NCBI GenBank assembly: GCA_001305115.1
Contig: BCAA01000009.1
Coordinates: 1-64,000 of the forward strand
Source: Clostridia bacterium UC5.1-1E11
GTDB taxonomy: Bacteria; Bacillota; Clostridia; Oscillospirales; Acutalibacteraceae
DNA: 64,000 nt
Reading direction: 5' to 3'
Shown here: piece by piece, positions 48,238-57,580 of the stretch
Position numbering within the stretch: position 1 is the first letter of the stretch
How the letters are laid out: every line of letters starts with the position of its first letter
Position numbers and translations under genes: made by a program
The notes under the pieces: model-generated
What the model saw: the letters and a program-made list of their open reading frames with translations, nothing else
What the model was told of the DNA's origin: nothing
The model's database searches: none

Positions 48238-49517
48238 CTATTCCATTTTTGCACTTACACCAATATTGACCATATAGCTGCCATACACCCAGGAATTTGG
48301 GGCGCCTGTCGCCGAGATAGTCACAGGAACTTCCGTCTGTCCGGTAAAGTTCTCTTTTCCTGTCATATCAATCTGTGCAACCAAATTGTTTTCTGTAAAT
48401 GCTTCAATTTCACTCGGAGGACCGACAATGGTCACGCTAAGGCTCTGTGTATAAACTTCTGCCTGATACCCAGCGGGAAGATTTTTAAAGGTGATTGTAT
48501 CCGGATTGAGCGCCATCGTGCGGGTGGTAAAGGTATCAAGATCCAGTTTCACCTTTGCTGTGTAAATATTACTGACGTTTTTAAAGCCGGTTGGTAAACT
48601 GACATCCACATCAAATTCATCGCTCGAAGGGCTGATCGTTGTGAAATCAATTGCAGGCAACGCCAGCTCCGAAATATTGGCGAATGCGTCCTCGGGCCCG
48701 GCTACTTCAATTTCTTTCGGCTCCACAGTCACACGGCTTTCAAAATCGTCCAATCCACTCGGCTTACCAGTAAACTCCACTTGCAACGGCAGCACCTTGC
48801 GGTACAATACATTGCACGTGACATCCACTGCGTCCATACTCAAGGTCAAGCTATCGCTTTTGATCTCATTTCCATCCGCATCCAGCATTACCAATTTACC
48901 CGTAAAATGCTTTGTCTCCGTCAAAGGCGTCTTGTCCTGTTCATAGGGGATGGTCACCTTTGCAACCTGATCCACCTCTTGCTTCGGCCCCGACACGGTC
49001 ACACTGTCGCTGGAAAGTGTCGGCGCATTCAGGTAATACTGCGGGTCTACCGGCGGTGTAATCTGACTGGTATCGATATTGAACACCTTTTCACTATAAT
49101 AGTCCACAGTGACCAAAATACTGGACGGTTCAATGGACACCACCTCATAGTTGGAAAGGTTCCCCAGCTTTGTGGCGGATAACTCCAATTTGTAATTGCT
49201 GACCGGTCCGGTTAGGGAAGCAGCCTGCTTTGCTTCAATCTGTAAATCTGTATTTTTTACCTGATTGACCGTCAGACTGTTCCCTTTTATTGCGACCTTC
49301 GCTTTCGCATTAACCGGGCTAAAAACCTTTAGGCCCGACTGCTGCGCCGAATCCGATAAATTCACGACAATCGGTACGTCTGTCACAGTGCGGGGGATTT
49401 CTTCAGTATTGCGTGTTGCAAATACCACCCAAATCACCAACGCACAAAAACAGAGAAAATCATTACAAACTTATTGTTGTAAAACAAACTTCCTAAACTG
49501 ATCTTTTTATGACTCAT
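48238..49517 (-). CDS. cdaR: CdaA regulator CdaR (YbbR domains), frameshifted
   Basis: A membrane-anchored, extracytoplasmic protein of about 426 residues that modulates the c-di-AMP synthase CdaA. After a single N-terminal helix come four YbbR-type beta domains, recognisable by repeats such as VPIVVNLSDS, PEIEVAGPEDAF and ITPPVDPQYYL. The ATG at 49517 overlaps cdaA by 4 nt and has AGGAGG 10 nt upstream. One base is missing near 49440-49445, so the start and helix (MSHKKISLGSLFYNNKFVM) are in a different frame from VIWVVFATRNTEEI. Confidence 0.88.
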
Positions 49518-50406
49518 GATTTTCTGCCCCTCCTGATGGAAGGAATTCTACTCGCACGTTTCTCACCATTTGCATTTTCTTCCGGCAATAACAAAGCTTC
49601 CAAAGCGCTTTGCAGAGTTTCGCGCGTATAATTCCGCGTTAAAACGCCATTGACCGCGATGGATATTTGGCCTGTTTCCTCCGAAACAACCACTACGATC
49701 GCGTCCGAATTCTCACTCATACCGATCGCTGCGCGGTGGCGCGTTCCCAAATCAATGCTGACTTTATCGCTCTTTGTCAACGGCAAAATACAGCCCGCAG
49801 CATAGATCATTCCATCCCGAATGACCATCGCGCCATCGTGAAGAGGCGCTTTATTCCAAAAAATATTCCCAATGATCGGTACCGAAGGCTCTGCATTGAC
49901 GATGGTACCCGTATCAATAATATCCCCCAACTTCGTCTGCATTTCAAACACCATTAAGGCGCCCGTTTTAGATTTCTGAAACTTTCCGGCCGCCTCAACC
50001 ACAGCATTGATGCACTTACGTTTTTGTTGTAAGACTTTTTCAGCCTCTTCGGAGGAAATCTGAAACCAATACTTACTTCCAATTTTACTACGGCCAATCT
50101 GTTCCAGCGCCCGACGGATCTCCGGCTGGAAGATTACCAACAGGGCAATAATGGTAAAATTGAAAAATAGTCCAAAAGGGTTTTCATCATATTCAGATGG
50201 ATGACAACCGATGCAACATATACACCCATCAAAATAATAATACCCTTTACAAGCTGTTCTGCGCGTGTTTCGCGGATGAGCTTGATTCCATTATAAATAA
50301 TAAAGGAGACCAGCAATACATCCAGTGCGTCACTCAGCTTAAAGGTGTGAACCAACGCAACAAACGTATCCCACAGTCCTGTGATAAACTCCATATTTTC
50401 TTGCAC
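49514..50406 (-). CDS. cdaA: Diadenylate cyclase CdaA, frameshifted
   Basis: Makes c-di-AMP, essential for potassium and wall homeostasis in most Firmicutes. About 297 residues: N-terminal helices (VLLVSFIIYNGIKLI, GIIILMGVYVASVVIHL), then the DAC domain with APLHDGAMVIRDG (DGA) and LGTRHRAAIGMSENSD (RHR), both catalytic motifs present. The frame changes at an A5 run (plus 50163-50167); adding one base joins MKTLLDYF to NFTIIALLVIFQPEI. glmM, often third in this operon, is absent. Confidence 0.92.
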
Positions 50407-50473
50407 CCACTATCTTCCGATTTTCACAAGCTCCATGTATATTTTGACTTCCATATGTCTTCATATAATAAAA

Positions 50474-50509
50474 ATATCCAATATAATTTTAGCACATTTA
50501 ATTGGATAT
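50474..50509 (-). terminator. Terminator of the cysteine desulfurase gene
   Basis: ATATCCAAT (50474-50482) pairs with ATTGGATAT (50501-50509), followed on the minus strand by TTTTATTAT. It is AT-rich, so moderate strength is expected. The operon's promoter for cdaA must lie near the same 118-nt gap; I could not fix it. Confidence 0.6.
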
Positions 50510-50524
50510 GCAAATGCTTTTCAT

Positions 50525-51667
50525 TTATTTTCTATGAAATTTCATAATCGTGTTGGAAAACACACGGATCTCATTCATATTGTTGAATGCGGAAGGGCAA
50601 ACGCGAACAGCCCCTTGTTCCAACGTTCCAAAACTTTCATGGGCCCTTGGCGCGCAGTGCAGACCTGCCCGGACCGCAATTCCTGCTGTATTTAGCTTTT
50701 GTGCAACGGTTTCACTGCTGACATCCTTTACGTTAAAGGAGAGCACAGGAGCAAAATAGGGTTCCACCGGCTCCGGCGTATAAAGCTGAATCGCTTCCAT
50801 TTGGGAGAGACTGCGATAGAGCGCTTGGACCAGCCCCAACTCATGCCGGTAGATTCGTTCGATTCCTTTACTCTTTACAAATCGGATTCCTGCACGAATC
50901 CCGGCGATTCCAGGCACATTGACTGTTCCACTTTCCAAGCGATCTGGCATCGTTTCCGGCTGATCTAATGATATGGACGCCGTACCGGTCCCTCCCTCGA
51001 TCAGCGTTGCCAATGAGGCTCCATGGGGCGTAACAAGTATACCCGTCCCCATCGGTGCATAGAGTCCCTTGTGAGAGGCAATGCAGAGATAATCAAAACG
51101 ACACTCTTCCATATTGATTGGCAATACCCCGGCGCTCTGTGCACAATCAATCGCAATCGGAATTCCATATTCATGACCCAATGCCGCTAACCGTTCGATG
51201 GGCAGGCGAATTCCCCATACATTGGAAACATGTGTACAGACAATCAGCTTTGTATTGGCACGCAACGCCTTTCGGAAGGCATCCACAGTGGCATCGTTGT
51301 CCCCCGGGACCACTTGCGCTTCCGTATAGGTAACGCCTTTCTCCTGTAAAGCCCGAAGCGGACGCATAACCGCATTATGCTCCAGGTTGGAAGTAACCAC
51401 ATGATCCCCGGGTTTTAACACACCCTTTAACACAAGGTTGATGGCAAGTGTGCAATTGAGTGTAAACGCAACACATTCCGGCCCGGGCGCATGGAAAAAC
51501 TCTGCAACTTCCGTCCGGCACCGATAGAGTTCTTCCGCGGTCTCCATGGACATCTTATGGCCCGCACGTCCGGGATTGGCGCCGTACCTTCGCATGGCCT
51601 CATCGACAGCACGGATCACCTGTGGTGGCTTTGGATACGTGGTAGCGGCATTGTCCAAATAAATCAT
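50525..51667 (-). CDS. Class V aminotransferase, cysteine desulfurase-like
   Basis: PLP enzyme of 380 residues, probably mobilising sulfur (or selenium) from cysteine (selenocysteine). Motifs: IYLDNAATTYPKP, TLNCTLAINLVLKGVLKPGDHVV, SNLEHNAVMRPL (substrate His), DCAQSAG and the PLP lysine SHKGLYAPMGTG; the reactive Cys is in VRAGLHCAPRAHESFGT. Members with this pattern and an adjacent DUF3343 gene are frequent in anaerobes that use selenium-dependent enzymes. It overlaps the DUF3343 gene by 4 nt. Confidence 0.88.
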   Translation of the reverse strand: MIYLDNAATTYPKPPQVIRAVDEAMRRYGANPGRAGHKMSMETAEELYRCRTEVAEFFHAPGPECVAFTLNCTLAINLVLKGVLKPGDHVVTSNLEHNAVMRPLRALQEKGVTYTEAQVVPGDNDATVDAFRKALRANTKLIVCTHVSNVWGIRLPIERLAALGHEYGIPIAIDCAQSAGVLPINMEECRFDYLCIASHKGLYAPMGTGILVTPHGASLATLIEGGTGTASISLDQPETMPDRLESGTVNVPGIAGIRAGIRFVKSKGIERIYRHELGLVQALYRSLSQMEAIQLYTPEPVEPYFAPVLSFNVKDVSSETVAQKLNTAGIAVRAGLHCAPRAHESFGTLEQGAVRVCPSAFNNMNEIRVFSNTIMKFHRK

Positions 51668-51894
51668 CCCACGTCCTCCCTTTCCGCACGGCCCAGCACA
51701 CGAATACCGGCCTGTGTCAAAATCTCCTGCGCTTCATCGGTACGGCTAGGGACATATATGCTATAACCGCACCCGGCGTTTTCGTTTCCGTGCGGCGTTC
51801 GTTCTACATAGGACTTGATGCCATGTTGAAAAAGCAGGTCTCGCCCCTTCATCGCATACGTGATGGAGCTAACCATAATCATAGGCTTGCCCAC
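51664..51894 (-). CDS. DUF3343 protein, cysteine-desulfurase partner
   Basis: A small protein of 76 residues with the family features: KGRDLLFQHGIKSYVERTPHG followed by GCGYSIYVPS, where the Cys probably carries a persulfide or selenide. The function in the family is not settled. It is coupled to the class V aminotransferase downstream, the arrangement seen in selenium/sulfur trafficking loci. GTG at 51894 is chosen for GAGGTGA about 7 nt upstream; a longer reading from 51939 lacks a site. Confidence 0.8.
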   Translation of the reverse strand: MGKPMIMVSSITYAMKGRDLLFQHGIKSYVERTPHGNENAGCGYSIYVPSRTDEAQEILTQAGIRVLGRAEREDVG

Positions 51895-51982
51895 AAGTAT
51901 CACCTCTCTGTTTTTATTACCAGAGTATGCCACAAACAAGCCCTTTGACTATTTCCTAGGAAAGAACAACCCTTTCCTCTGC

Positions 51983-53155
51983 TTATTTTTCCAATAAGCA
52001 TACCGCATGAACGGCAATCCCCTGCTTCTCGCCAGTAAAACCGAGCCCTTCCTCTGTGGTTGCTTTGATACTCACCTGGTCCAAAGTGATCCCCATGGCG
52101 TCTGCCAATCGACTGCGCATGGACTGGATATAGGGTTTCAACTTAGGTTCCTGTGCCAAAATAGTAGCATCTATGTTGGCAATCTGGTAATCATGCTTTT
52201 GCAACAAGCGAACAACCTCTTGCAGAAGCAAGATACTATCTGCACCTTTATAAGTAGGATCTGTATCTGGAAACCATGTGCCGATATCTCCCAGGGCAGC
52301 TGCCCCCAACAATGCATCCATTACTGCATGTGTTAAAACGTCCGCATCTGAGTGGCCCAGTAGCCCCTTTTCATAAGGGATTTCGGTCCCACCCAAAACC
52401 AGCTTTCGGTCCGAGGCTAGACGATGTACGTCATATCCATGGCCAATTCGCATCCAACCGCCTTTATTCTGTTTCAAAATAGCCTCCGCCGCAGGGAGAT
52501 CCTCCGGCGTTGTAATTTTTATATTTGTATATCCCCCGGTAAACAGATGGACCTTATAACCTATATGTTCTACCAATTGGCAATCATCTGTATAATCCGC
52601 ACACTCTTGGTCTGCCAAGGATAAGGCTCGCTCATAGAGGCTCCGCTCAAAAACCTGAGGGGTTTGAACTGCGCGCAGAGAGTCGCGAACAGGCGTAGAG
52701 GAAATAAATCCATCGCCATCCTGTATTTTTATTGTATCCTTGACTGCGGTACAAAGGGTCGCTGCTCCATATTTATACGCATCTTGAACCGTAGCATCAA
52801 TCTCTTTTGGTTGAATAAGCGGTCTCGCTCCGTCATGGATTGCCAGATAGGCCGTGTCCTTTGGTACAGCGGCCACCCCTGCCGCCACAGAGCGCTGACG
52901 CGTTGTCCCGCCGGGAACGACTGCAAACAACTTATGAACCGCATACTGATTCGCTAACTGTTGCATGACAGCCCGATCTTCTTCACGGCAGACTATCACA
53001 ATGCTCGAAATATGTTCCGCTTGCTCAAAAGCAAGCATGGTATGTACAATAACCGGTTTTCCGCATAAAGCGAGAAACTGTTTTGACATTTGTGCACCCA
53101 TACGGCTGGAATTTCCCGCCGCTACAAGGATGGCACAACAGGACCTCCAAGGCAT
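51983..53155 (-). CDS. ispDF: Bifunctional MEP cytidylyltransferase / MEcPP synthase
   Basis: Performs two MEP-pathway steps in one 390-residue chain. IspD domain (1-~230): [43 protein letters not shown]. IspF domain (~235-390): [20 protein letters not shown] (metal Asp, His), [26 protein letters not shown] and the conserved [31 protein letters not shown]. Fusion of IspD to IspF is known in scattered bacteria; IspE is skipped and must be elsewhere. ATG at 53155 has GGAGG 8 nt upstream; the in-frame ATG at 53212 does not. Confidence 0.95.
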   Translation of the reverse strand: MPWRSCCAILVAAGNSSRMGAQMSKQFLALCGKPVIVHTMLAFEQAEHISSIVIVCREEDRAVMQQLANQYAVHKLFAVVPGGTTRQRSVAAGVAAVPKDTAYLAIHDGARPLIQPKEIDATVQDAYKYGAATLCTAVKDTIKIQDGDGFISSTPVRDSLRAVQTPQVFERSLYERALSLADQECADYTDDCQLVEHIGYKVHLFTGGYTNIKITTPEDLPAAEAILKQNKGGWMRIGHGYDVHRLASDRKLVLGGTEIPYEKGLLGHSDADVLTHAVMDALLGAAALGDIGTWFPDTDPTYKGADSILLLQEVVRLLQKHDYQIANIDATILAQEPKLKPYIQSMRSRLADAMGITLDQVSIKATTEEGLGFTGEKQGIAVHAVCLLEK

Positions 53156-53285
53156 TTCCCCGCCTCCTTTCTGCATAGGAACCATTATAGCTACAAAAGC
53201 TACCTGGTGCAACTACAATCCTGTTACCACTTTCCCGCTAATTGCAACCTTTTGTTCACGATTTCGTGCTCTTAACCAAAGCGGC

Positions 53286-53315
53286 TTTACAGCGCGGAAC
53301 ATTTTAAGTTATAAT
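53286..53315 (+). promoter_or_regulatory. Promoter of hairpin RNA copy 2
   Basis: TTTACA (53286-53291), 18 nt and TATAAT (53310-53315), immediately upstream of the conserved AACCTCAC, which would lie at or just after the transcription start. Confidence 0.65.
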
Positions 53316-53376
53316 AACCTCACGGCGTTAGCGGAAATCAAAGATTTCCGACGCCTGAGAGAACATTGAAACATCC
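53316..53376 (+). ncRNA. Hairpin RNA family, copy 2
   Basis: After AACCTCAC the transcript folds GGCGT(324-328 of 53 kb)/ACGCC(351-355) with a 3-nt TAG bulge and CGGAAATC/GATTTCCG (53332-53339 with 53343-53350) around an AAA loop, then GAGAGAACATTGAAACATCC. ACATCC can pair with GGATGT at 53426, followed by TTTTT, a possible terminator that would give an RNA of about 120 nt. Stem layout, bulge and tail match copy 1 at the window's left end, with one compensatory pair change. Not a CRISPR repeat: no regular spacing. Confidence 0.55.
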
Positions 53377-53440
53377 AGCTTGGTGATATGGATTGTTTGC
53401 ACAGGTTTTATCCTCTTATTCTTTTTGGATGTTTTTAGAT

Positions 53441-53495
53441 AACCTCACAACAATAGTGGGAATCAAAGATTTCCGACGCCTGAGAGAGCATTGAA
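53441..53495 (+). ncRNA. Hairpin RNA family, copy 3 (degraded)
   Basis: Begins AACCTCAC like copies 1 and 2 and is nearly identical to copy 2 from GGGAATCAAAGATTTCC to GAGAGCATTGAA (36 of 38 positions). The 5' outer arm is lost (CAACAATAGTG replaces GGCGTTAGC), so only the inner GGAATC/GATTTCC stem and the orphaned ACGCC remain. No good promoter precedes it. Probably a decaying tandem duplicate. Together with copy 2 it fills the 53156-53660 gap. Confidence 0.5.
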
Positions 53496-53592
53496 TCTCA
53501 ACCCAATGGCTACGAAACACTTCTACCTTACCTCTCTCCAATCGTTCATTCAGGAGCTTCTCGTCAAAAAGTTCCCCTATTGTTCCCTCAAT

Positions 53593-53624
53593 TATATGGA
53601 TACAAAACTATATGGATACAAAAC
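53593..53624 (+). repeat. 16-bp direct tandem duplication
   Basis: TATATGGATACAAAAC occurs twice in exact head-to-tail copies. It lies 37-68 nt upstream of the thioesterase start, in its leader or promoter; function unknown. Confidence 0.85.
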
Positions 53625-53660
53625 CACTCTATGTAAATTCAGATGAAAGGACTTAATTAT

Positions 53661-54143
53661 ATGGAAAATAAGCTATCTGCAAAACGTGTCGCAGATTCTG
53701 AAGTAGAACAAGTACAGGCTATAATGCCAAACCACTTAAACGGGTCCGGCCGTGTGTTTGGCGGACAACTTGCTGCCTGGATCGACATTGTAGGCGGAAT
53801 TGTGGCACGCCGCCATGCAAATCGGAATGTTACTACCGCTGCAATTGATAATTTGCAATTTAAAGAAGCAGTCTATGAGAACAGTATCGTTGTCCTTCAC
53901 GGGAAAATTACTTACGTTGGACGGACCTCTATGGAAGTTCGTGTTGACAGTTTTGTCGAGAGTCTTTCCGGAGAACGCAAGCTTGTGAATACCGCCTATC
54001 TGGTAGAAGTCGCCCTCGATGATGATGGCAACCCGACAACCGTTCCAGGGCTTATACTAGAAAACTTTCAGGAACAGGCCGAATGGGAGGCCGGTGAAAA
54101 ACGTCGGGAGTTGCGCCATCAACGGCATCGAGAAGCATTTTAA
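53661..54143 (+). CDS. Hotdog-fold acyl-CoA thioesterase (YkhA/YciA-like)
   Basis: Hydrolyses acyl-CoA thioesters in the cytosol. The 160 residues form a single hotdog: IMPNHLNGSGRVFGGQLAAWIDIVGGIVARRHA with the catalytic Asp in the central helix (AWIDIVGG) and NVTTAAIDNLQFKEAVYENSIVVLHGKI, then YVGRTSMEVRVD. The C-terminal tail is charged. ATG at 53661 (MENKLSAKR) has AAAGGA 9 nt upstream. Its AT-rich leader and lone plus-strand position suggest a separate transcriptional unit, ending at the terminator at 54312. Confidence 0.88.
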   Translation: MENKLSAKRVADSEVEQVQAIMPNHLNGSGRVFGGQLAAWIDIVGGIVARRHANRNVTTAAIDNLQFKEAVYENSIVVLHGKITYVGRTSMEVRVDSFVESLSGERKLVNTAYLVEVALDDDGNPTTVPGLILENFQEQAEWEAGEKRRELRHQRHREAF

Positions 54144-54172
54144 TGATACATCTCTTTAAAGGGGAAAGATAT

Positions 54173-54268
54173 ATGTTTACTTTTCGCCGTATTTCGATCG
54201 ATCCTTTGCTGAGAAAAATCACTCTGTTAGGACGAAACTCTGTGCAACTACCCTTTTTAAAGCTTTGA
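54173..54268 (+). CDS. Possible 31-residue small ORF
   Basis: ATG at 54173 preceded by AAAGGGGAAAGATAT, a good ribosome binding site 8 nt away. The peptide starts MFTFRRISIDPLLRK and is basic; stop TGA at 54266-54268. I recognise no family. It lies 29 nt after the thioesterase and before the shared terminator, so it could be co-transcribed, but a chance ORF is quite possible. Confidence 0.28.
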   Translation: MFTFRRISIDPLLRKITLLGRNSVQLPFLKL

Positions 54269-54311
54269 CATTCAGTAAAACATATCCCCAAGACGGTGAC
54301 TCTATTGTACG

Positions 54312-54351
54312 AAAACCCTCTCGGAATTCTATCTAATTCCGAGAGGGTTTT
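54312..54351. terminator. Bidirectional terminator between thioesterase and kinase-like gene
   Basis: A 17-bp stem (AAAACCCTCTCGGAATT with its complement) around a 6-nt loop; T-runs on both strands, placed between convergent genes. Confidence 0.92.
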
Positions 54352-54369
54352 TATTACGTTATTGGGGAC

Positions 54370-54996
54370 TCAATCGCCGAGCTTTATTGCCATGTACGCT
54401 TTCACCAAGGCCATGCACTTTTCCCACCCTAGATCACTACTATTCAAACAGAGATCATAGTTATCTGCATTGCGCCAGTCACGCCCTGTAAAATAAAGAT
54501 AATAATCGCCACGACGCTTATCCATCTTGCGAATGTAACGTTTCGCTTCGTCCTCATCCATATTTCCGTGGACCATCATCGTCTTTTCTACACAATAGTC
54601 AAACGGAGCATGTACATACACACGGATGACATGTTTACAGTCTTTTAAGATAAAATCAGCACACCGGCCAATAATGACACAAGACTCTTTCTCTGCTAAA
54701 TCCCGGATTACTTTGGCTTGATAATTGAACAAATTCTGATCGGATACAAAATCCTCGCTGTCCGGCGGAATGATTTCGCCAGTATATGCACTTTTGCGCG
54801 GTTTAAAGAGGCGAGGCGTTTTTAATTTTTCATCTGCCTGTGCGAAAAGATGTTCATTAATACCACTTTCATCGGATGCCAATCGAAGAAGTTCCATGTC
54901 ATAGGCCTTAACCCCCAAATCCTCTGCCAACATTTTTCCGATCGACTTGCCGCCGCTTCCATATCCACGTGCAATTGTAATAACAAACTGTTTCAT
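54370..54996 (-). CDS. Cytidylate kinase-like family protein
   Basis: A P-loop protein of 208 residues. FVITIARGYGSGGKSIGKMLAEDLGVKAYD is the Walker A/start region, and CVIIGRCADFIL then VYVHAPFDYCVEKTMMVHG follow; DKRRGDYYLYFTGRDW is typical of the cytidylate-kinase-like family (often annotated AAA/CMK2) common in Clostridia. True Cmk activity is not shown for it. ATG at 54996 has GGGAGG 7 nt upstream. Transcribed from the promoter at 55057. Confidence 0.85.
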   Translation of the reverse strand: MKQFVITIARGYGSGGKSIGKMLAEDLGVKAYDMELLRLASDESGINEHLFAQADEKLKTPRLFKPRKSAYTGEIIPPDSEDFVSDQNLFNYQAKVIRDLAEKESCVIIGRCADFILKDCKHVIRVYVHAPFDYCVEKTMMVHGNMDEDEAKRYIRKMDKRRGDYYLYFTGRDWRNADNYDLCLNSSDLGWEKCMALVKAYMAIKLGD

Positions 54997-55056
54997 TCCA
55001 TTGCCTCCCAAATATAACAGGGTTCCACTTTTAATAATTCTACCGTTCCTATCTTC

Positions 55057-55085
55057 ATTATAGAATATTTAGGATTCAATAACAA
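55057..55085 (-). promoter_or_regulatory. Promoter of the cytidylate kinase-like gene
   Basis: On the minus strand TTGTTA (55080-55085), 17 nt and TATAAT (55057-55062), 60 nt before the start codon. Confidence 0.7.
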
Positions 55086-55203
55086 GGATTAATCGGTTAT
55101 TTTTGTGTGTTATTTACACATCCTTACTCGATCTTTTCCTTTTTTCTTCTTCTAACTTTTCGCCCAGGCTGCAGCGAATGCGCTGACCCCTTCATTTTTT
55201 TGT

Positions 55204-57302
55204 TTATTTTTGATTTTGCAAATACTGCTGAACATCCCGCTTGGAAGCCCCGGAACGTTTTCCCTGCCCCTCAAAAAATTTATCCGCCTTTGAACGAAAA
55301 CCGCAGCGGCAGGCAAATGTCTTTCCCTCCCCTTCTCCGAAAAGTTCCATAAATTTGTGGCAATTGGGACAACGAACCCGGGTTTCTGTCACCACATTTC
55401 GCCGGTAACCACAAGCCCGATCCTGGCAGACCAACATCTTTCCCCGTTTACTATTGACCAAAAGCAGATGCTTTCCACACTCGGGACATATTTTCTGCGT
55501 CATATTCTCATGGACATAGGTGGCTTCGCTGTTGGCTACAGTCCTGACCAGGGAGGTTGTATAGCCCCTGATCTCCTGAAGGAAATTTTTCTTATTTTCC
55601 TTTCCTTGGCTAATTTTTTCCAATCGTTGTTCCCAACGTGCCGTGAGTAACGGCTCCTTCAAATCGGAAGGCACCAAACCGATTAACTGAATCCCTTTAG
55701 AAGTTGGAATCAATGTGTTCCCCCTTTTTCCACATAAAAAGAACTGAACAATTTCTCAATAATATCGGCTCGAGTTGCAGGCGTTCCCAAGCCTCCGCCA
55801 ATATATTCCTTCATCTTCTTATCTTCGATAAATTTAGAAGGATTCTCCATGGCGGAAAGCAGTGTCGCTTCCGTATATCGCGCTGGTGGTGAAGTCTTTT
55901 GGGCCTTCAGCTGAGTTGTTCTACATAGAAAAGTATCTCCCTGATGCAAACTTGGGAGCACTTGCTCTGCGGCTTCCTCGTCATCCTCATCCAGCCCTTT
56001 CTCAACTTTTTTCCAGCCGAGTTCGATGATCTCACGCCCTGCTGCAGAAAATGTTTCACCCTCTGCAGTTAGATCAATACGGATTTTTTTGTAATCATAA
56101 CTCGGATAAAAACAAGTGAGGAATCGCTTCACTACCAAAGTATAGATACGCCTTTCCTCTTGATTAAGGTTTAGTAAATTGACTTGCTCTTCCGTAGGAA
56201 TAATTGCATGGTGATCGGTAACCTTTGCATCGTTGATACATGCACGGGAAATATTCTTTCGTGTACGGAAAATTTCTCCAACAATTGTACCGAATTCCCC
56301 GTGATTGACTGCACGTAAACGTTCCTGCAAGGTCGGTACAATGTCTGCTGTCAAATAACGGGAATCTGTACGCGGGTAAGTAAGTGCTTTATGATTTTCA
56401 TACAATCGCTGCATGATATTCAACGTCTGTTTGGGAGAATATTGATACAACTTGTTTGCATCGCGCTGAAGTTCGGTTAGGTCGTATAACATAGGGGGCG
56501 GTGTAGAACCAAATGTCTTTTTTACCTCTGTAATCCGAAATTTTTTTCCTAGAATCTTATCGGCAATTGCCTGCGCACGGGCCTTTTCGGAAATAGCAGT
56601 CTGCTTTTTTTCGTCATGCCAAGTAACAAAAAATTCTCCCAAGTCTGCACGGACCGTGTAATAGTCTTTGGGAACAAAGCGTCGGATTTCCTCTTCCCTC
56701 TGAACAAGTAGTGCTAGCGTAGGAGTCTGTACACGTCCAGCAGAAAGCTGTGCATTAAACTTACAAGTCAAAGCACGAGTGACATTCAAGCCAACCAGCC
56801 AATCCGCTTCCGCGCGGGACTGGGCAGACATATATAATGGGAGATACTCTTTTCCATCTTTTAGCTTTGCAAAACCTTCTCGAATGGCACGATCCGTCTG
56901 TGAAGAAATCCAAAGCCGTTTGATCGGCTTATGAAAGCCTGCCTTCTCCAGAATCCAACGTGCTACAAGCTCTCCCTCCCGGCCCGCATCTGTCGCAATG
57001 ACCAATGATCCCACTTCAGGATTATGTAATAACTTTTTTACAATACTGTATTGTTTACTCGTCTCAGGAATCACCTTTAGTTCCATTTTCTCCGGCAACA
57101 TCGGTAAGGTGTCCATACTCCAGGTCTTATACTGTTCCCCATATGCTTCCGGCTCCGCCAATTCGACAAGATGTCCCAAAGCCCATGTAACAATATATTG
57201 ACTTCCAGATAAAAAACCGTTTCCTCCTTGACGGCATCCCAACACCCGTGCCAATTCTCTCCCTACTGATGGCTTTTCCGCCAACACCAATATTTTTGCC
57301 AT
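55204..57302 (-). CDS. topB: DNA topoisomerase III, frameshifted
   Basis: Type IA topoisomerase that decatenates single-strand linked DNA. About 699 residues. TOPRIM: MAKILVLAEKPSVGRELARVLG and VIATDAGREGELVARWILE; then SAGRVQTPTLALL and the catalytic Tyr in ALTYPRTDSRYL. The C-terminal zinc-binding tail (CPECGKHLLLV, CQDRACGYRR, CPNCHKFM, CRCG) is in another frame. One base is missing at a T5 run (plus 55725-55729): adding one base turns VEKGGTH-stop into VEK(R)GNTLIPTSKGIQLIG. Located alone between promoterless AT-rich gaps. Confidence 0.9.
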
Positions 57303-57566
57303 CTACATAATCGCTCCCCTTCTATATCGTTTTTCATTATTTAATATTGTTCGTATATCATTCAATAGAAACCCTGTTGGAAATAATGTTTATCTAAACT
57401 TTTGGCATTTTAACTCAAAATACAAATTTTCTTCTATTGAGTTAGACTGCGTAAATATCACAATCATTGAATCGACTTTCTTTAAAGAACAAATCCGCGC
57501 GTCTTTTACGAAGTTTATTCTTGATAATATTTAATCGGAGGTATTTAAGATAAAAGGGCGTGGATC
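57303..57566. other. AT-rich intergenic region
   Basis: The 264 nt between topB and ptsI hold no gene I can support. The only structured element is the ptsI terminator hairpin overlapping its left-hand end (57550-57580). The topB promoter should lie near 57310-57370 but I found no convincing pair of boxes. Confidence 0.6.
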
Positions 57567-57580
57567 TCACGCCCTTTTAT
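57550..57580 (-). terminator. Terminator hairpin overlapping the ptsI stop
   Basis: ATAAAAGGGCGTG pairs with CACGCCCTTTTAT (13 bp, 5-nt loop). The ptsI stop codon lies inside the stem. The T-run on the minus strand is weak (TTATCTT). Confidence 0.65.

Noticed and set aside
53316-53495. Hairpin repeats ending in ATTGAA as a second CRISPR array
   Set aside because: The tail resembles a CRISPR repeat end, but there are only two copies here, 125 nt apart with about 65 nt between them, one is degraded, a promoter precedes copy 2 and no cas genes adjoin it.
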